From assembly GCF_001274785.1 (NCBI RefSeq), contig NZ_LHPI01000008.1, forward strand, positions 124,001-188,000: a stretch of DNA of 64,000 nt, given 5' to 3'. A program made the position numbers and the translations under genes. The notes beneath the pieces were generated by a model. That model was not told the DNA's origin and made no database searches. It was given only the letters and a program-made list of their open reading frames with translations. Source of the DNA: Vibrio hepatarius. GTDB taxonomy: Bacteria; Pseudomonadota; Gammaproteobacteria; Enterobacterales; Vibrionaceae. Positions 61,388 to 64,000 of this stretch are shown one piece after another (the stretch's first letter is position 1; each line of letters opens with the position of its first letter).

Positions 61388-61705
61388 TGTCCCAACATCC
61401 ATTTGTTGCAAAAATGTAACAATAAAAAATCTATCTCGCTGATATATAAAAAGTTTTCTAGGGTATTACGTGGTAAATCCGATACTTACGTGATTATCCA
61501 CCAAAAACTTGACCTTTTTCATAATAAGCTATACGTTGTGAAGTCGATGAAAATGAATTTGTCGATTATTGTAAAACTATAACAAAGTATTTTTTGCATT
61601 CTTATGCAGAATTTAACAATTTGAAAGCATAGTTAGTCATACATACCAACCCTTTTGATGTTGGTAGTTCTGTCTGGAAGACAGCGAAGCAAAGGGAGAA
61701 TTGCA
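61388..61705 (+). promoter_or_regulatory. Upstream region and leader of the second gltB-like gene
   Basis: 318 bases, A+T-rich, no ORF supported. TTGACC at 61509-61514 is a possible -35, with TATACG 15 bp downstream, a short spacer. Just before the gene two perfect hairpins follow each other: taccaac/gttggta (61644-61650, 61660-61666) and ctgtct/agacag (61670-61675, 61679-61684). The GGGAG ribosome-binding site comes next. Confidence 0.45.
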
Positions 61706-64000
61706 ATGGCTCTTTATGATCCAAGTCTTGAGAAAGACAACTGTGGATTTGGTTTGATTGCGCACATGGAAGGTGAACCGAGCCATAAACTGGTTCGAAC
61801 CGCAATCTCGGCTCTTGACCGCATGACCCACCGTGGCGGTATCGCCGCGGACGGTAAAACCGGTGATGGCTGTGGTCTACTACTACAAAAGCCCGACTCA
61901 TATTTACGCCTTATCGCGGAAGAAAACGGTTTCAACCTAGGCAAACAATACGCCGTAGGTATGATTTTCTTTAGCCCAGATCCGGTTAAGGCTCAATCTT
62001 CAAAAGATATTATTAACAAAGAGTTAGCTCAAGAAACTCTGACTATCGCAGGTTGGCGAGAAGTACCAACTAACGCGGAAGTGCTAGGCCCAATTGCACT
62101 CAACTCTTTACCCAATATCCAGCAAGTATTCATTTCCGCTCCCGCAGGATGGCGTGAGCGAGACATTGAACGTCGCTTGTATATCGCACGCCGACGCATT
62201 GAAAAACAAATCACTGACGACAGCGATTTCTATATCTGTAGCCTCTCGACTCAAGTGATGGTCTATAAAGGTCTATGTATGCCAGCCGACTTACCGCGCT
62301 TCTACTTAGACCTTGCTGACCTACGCATGGAATCGGCTATCTGTTTGTTCCACCAGCGTTTTTCAACCAACACTCAACCTCGTTGGCCATTGGCTCAACC
62401 GTTCCGTTATTTAGCGCACAACGGTGAAATCAATACCATCGAAGGTAACCGCCAATGGGCGCGCGCTCGCGCCTACAAGTTTTCCTCGCCACTGTTGCCA
62501 GACTTACAAACCGCCGCGCCATTTGTGAACGAGACTGGCTCGGATTCGTCGAGTCTGGATAATATGCTCGACTTGTTCTTAGCTGGCGGCATGGATATCT
62601 TCCGTGCGATGCGTATGCTGGTTCCGCCTGCGTGGCAAAATCACCCAGACATGGACGCCGACTTGCGTGCTTTCTATGACTTTAACTCGAAGCACATGGA
62701 ACCGTGGGATGGCCCAGCAGGGATTGTCCTCTCTGATGGTCGCTACGCTGCGTGTAACTTAGACCGTAACGGTCTTCGCCCAGCACGCTATGTGATCACC
62801 AAGGACAAGCTGATTACACTCGCTTCTGAAGTCGGTATTTGGGATTACGCGCCTGATGAAGTCGCCGAGAAAGGCCGAGTGGGTCCTGGCGAATTGCTGG
62901 TTGTCGATACGCGTCGTGGCAAGTTGTGGCAATCAAGCGAAATCGATAACGACCTGAAAGGCCGTCATCCTTATCGCGAGTGGATGGAAAACAACGTCCA
63001 CAAGCTGACACCATTCTCTGAGTTGCCAGAAGACCAAGTTGGTGAACGAAACTTTGATAGCGACCTGCTCAAGACTTACCAGAAGCAGTTTGCAATGACT
63101 AACGAAGAAGTCGACCAAGTGCTGCGAGTACTCGGTGATATGGGTCAAGAAGCGGTCGGCTCTATGGGTGACGATACGCCGATGGCGGTACTGTCTTCGA
63201 AAGAGCGTCTGGTGACCGATTACTTCCGTCAGAAGTTCGCTCAGGTAACAAACCCGCCGATTGACCCGTTACGTGAAAAACACGTGATGTCACTCGCGAC
63301 CAGCATCGGTCAGGAGATGAACGTCTTCTGTGAAACCGATGGCCATGCGCATCGTGTGACGTTTGATTCTCCGGTACTGCTTTATTCTGATATGCAGCAG
63401 CTATTAGAACTGGCGGATGCGCACTATCGCAATACTATTCTCGACATTAACTACGACCCAAGCGAGAAAGATCTCAAACAAGCACTTACGGACTTGTGTG
63501 ACCAAGCGACCCAAGTGGTACGCGAAGGGACAGTCTTAGTCGTGCTCTCTGACCGCGCTCTAGTTAAAGGCAAATTACCTATCCCAGCAGCGATGGCAGT
63601 CGGCGCAGTGCAGACACGTCTAATCGAAGAGAATTTGCGTTGTGATGCCAATATCATTGTAGAAACCGCCACCGCGCGTGATCCTCACCAATTTGCCGTA
63701 TTACTCGGCTTCGGTGCGACAGCGGTGTATCCATACCTTGCGTATGAAGCGCTAGGTAAACTCATCGACGACGGCGCGCTCGATAAGAGCTATCGTGACG
63801 TGATGCAGAACTACCAATACGGCATCAACAAAGGTCTGTACAAGATCATGTCGAAAATGGGTATTTCTACCGTGGCGTCTTACCGCTGCTCACAATTGTT
63901 TGAAGCGGTTGGCCTTAGCCAAGATGTGGTCGATTTGTGTTTTGCTGGTGTCACGACTCGTATCCAGGGTGCAAGTTTTGAAGATTTCCAACAAGACCTG
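61706..64000 (+). CDS. Second glutamate synthase large subunit-like protein (partial)
   Basis: The frame is open to the window end, so the C-terminal half is missing. 765 codons are visible. It opens MALYDPSLEKDNCGFGLIAHM, where Cys13 would be the glutaminase nucleophile after propeptide removal. RFSTNTQPRWPLAQPFRYLAHNGEINT and EPWDGPAG match the glutaminase domain. KMGISTVASYRCSQLFEA lies in the following central domain. It is clearly diverged from the adjacent gltB, so it is a paralogue and not a recent duplicate. ATG at 61706 with GGGAGAATTGCA upstream. Probably paired with its own small subunit beyond the window. Confidence 0.93.
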   Translation, partial: MALYDPSLEKDNCGFGLIAHMEGEPSHKLVRTAISALDRMTHRGGIAADGKTGDGCGLLLQKPDSYLRLIAEENGFNLGKQYAVGMIFFSPDPVKAQSSKDIINKELAQETLTIAGWREVPTNAEVLGPIALNSLPNIQQVFISAPAGWRERDIERRLYIARRRIEKQITDDSDFYICSLSTQVMVYKGLCMPADLPRFYLDLADLRMESAICLFHQRFSTNTQPRWPLAQPFRYLAHNGEINTIEGNRQWARARAYKFSSPLLPDLQTAAPFVNETGSDSSSLDNMLDLFLAGGMDIFRAMRMLVPPAWQNHPDMDADLRAFYDFNSKHMEPWDGPAGIVLSDGRYAACNLDRNGLRPARYVITKDKLITLASEVGIWDYAPDEVAEKGRVGPGELLVVDTRRGKLWQSSEIDNDLKGRHPYREWMENNVHKLTPFSELPEDQVGERNFDSDLLKTYQKQFAMTNEEVDQVLRVLGDMGQEAVGSMGDDTPMAVLSSKERLVTDYFRQKFAQVTNPPIDPLREKHVMSLATSIGQEMNVFCETDGHAHRVTFDSPVLLYSDMQQLLELADAHYRNTILDINYDPSEKDLKQALTDLCDQATQVVREGTVLVVLSDRALVKGKLPIPAAMAVGAVQTRLIEENLRCDANIIVETATARDPHQFAVLLGFGATAVYPYLAYEALGKLIDDGALDKSYRDVMQNYQYGINKGLYKIMSKMGISTVASYRCSQLFEAVGLSQDVVDLCFAGVTTRIQGASFEDFQQDL

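Noticed and set aside
61602..61901. 99-codon frame antisense to the second gltB-like gene
   Set aside because: It is the complement of the conserved glutaminase coding region and upstream leader. No family.

Overview
The window is a single stretch of conserved chromosome from a gammaproteobacterium, almost certainly a Vibrio or close Vibrionaceae relative. The evidence is a DciA-type helicase loader gene beside secA, a petABC cytochrome bc1 operon next to sspAB, a division/cell-wall (dcw) cluster without mraZ or ddlB, a short TolC, two neighbouring glutamate synthase loci, and AT-rich intergenic DNA with moderate GC in the genes. I see no phage, plasmid, insertion sequence, CRISPR array, tRNA or rRNA. 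The species cannot be named from the sequence alone.

Layout. 1-5.6 kb: the tail of a probable LysR regulator overlaps a convergent TSUP transporter, followed by carAB with an ArgR operator and a strong promoter. 5.9-10.9 kb: dapB, mutT, secA and the divergent dciA. 11-27.5 kb: the dcw cluster on the minus strand (rsmH-ftsL-ftsI-murE-murF-mraY-murD-ftsW-murG-murC-ftsQ-ftsA-ftsZ) and then lpxC. 27.6-28.1 kb: rnpB, the RNase P RNA gene. 28.2-32.5 kb: rsmI, divergent from lpoA-yraN-diaA-dolP. 32.5-37.7 kb: sspB/sspA, petCBA, and rpsI/rplM behind a structured leader. 37.8-42.2 kb: zapE, divergent from zapG-degQ-degS. 42.2-49.1 kb: parC, parE, yqiA, cpdA, a DUF1249 gene and nudF. 49.3-54.7 kb: tolC, a small unknown lipoprotein gene, arcB and a yhcC-like radical SAM gene. 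55.3-64 kb: gltB-gltD and a second gltB-like gene cut by the window end.

Functionally the window is dominated by envelope growth and division. It holds the peptidoglycan precursor enzymes (MurC-G, MraY), septal machinery (FtsL, I, W, Q, A, Z), an activator lipoprotein (LpoA), accessory division factors (ZapE, ZapG, DolP), lipid A control (LpxC), protein export (SecA) and envelope proteolysis (DegQ, DegS). Nitrogen metabolism (CarAB, GltBD) and replication control (DciA, DiaA, ParCE) surround it.

No wholly new multi-gene system is evident. The most unusual structures are non-coding. They are three contiguous 24-bp repeats that enlarge the P3 arm of RNase P RNA, and an 84-bp imperfect palindrome abutting the 3' end of secA. 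There is also a multi-hairpin rplM leader, a chain of two tiny ORFs running into the TTG start of ftsQ, and nested inverted repeats before gltB.
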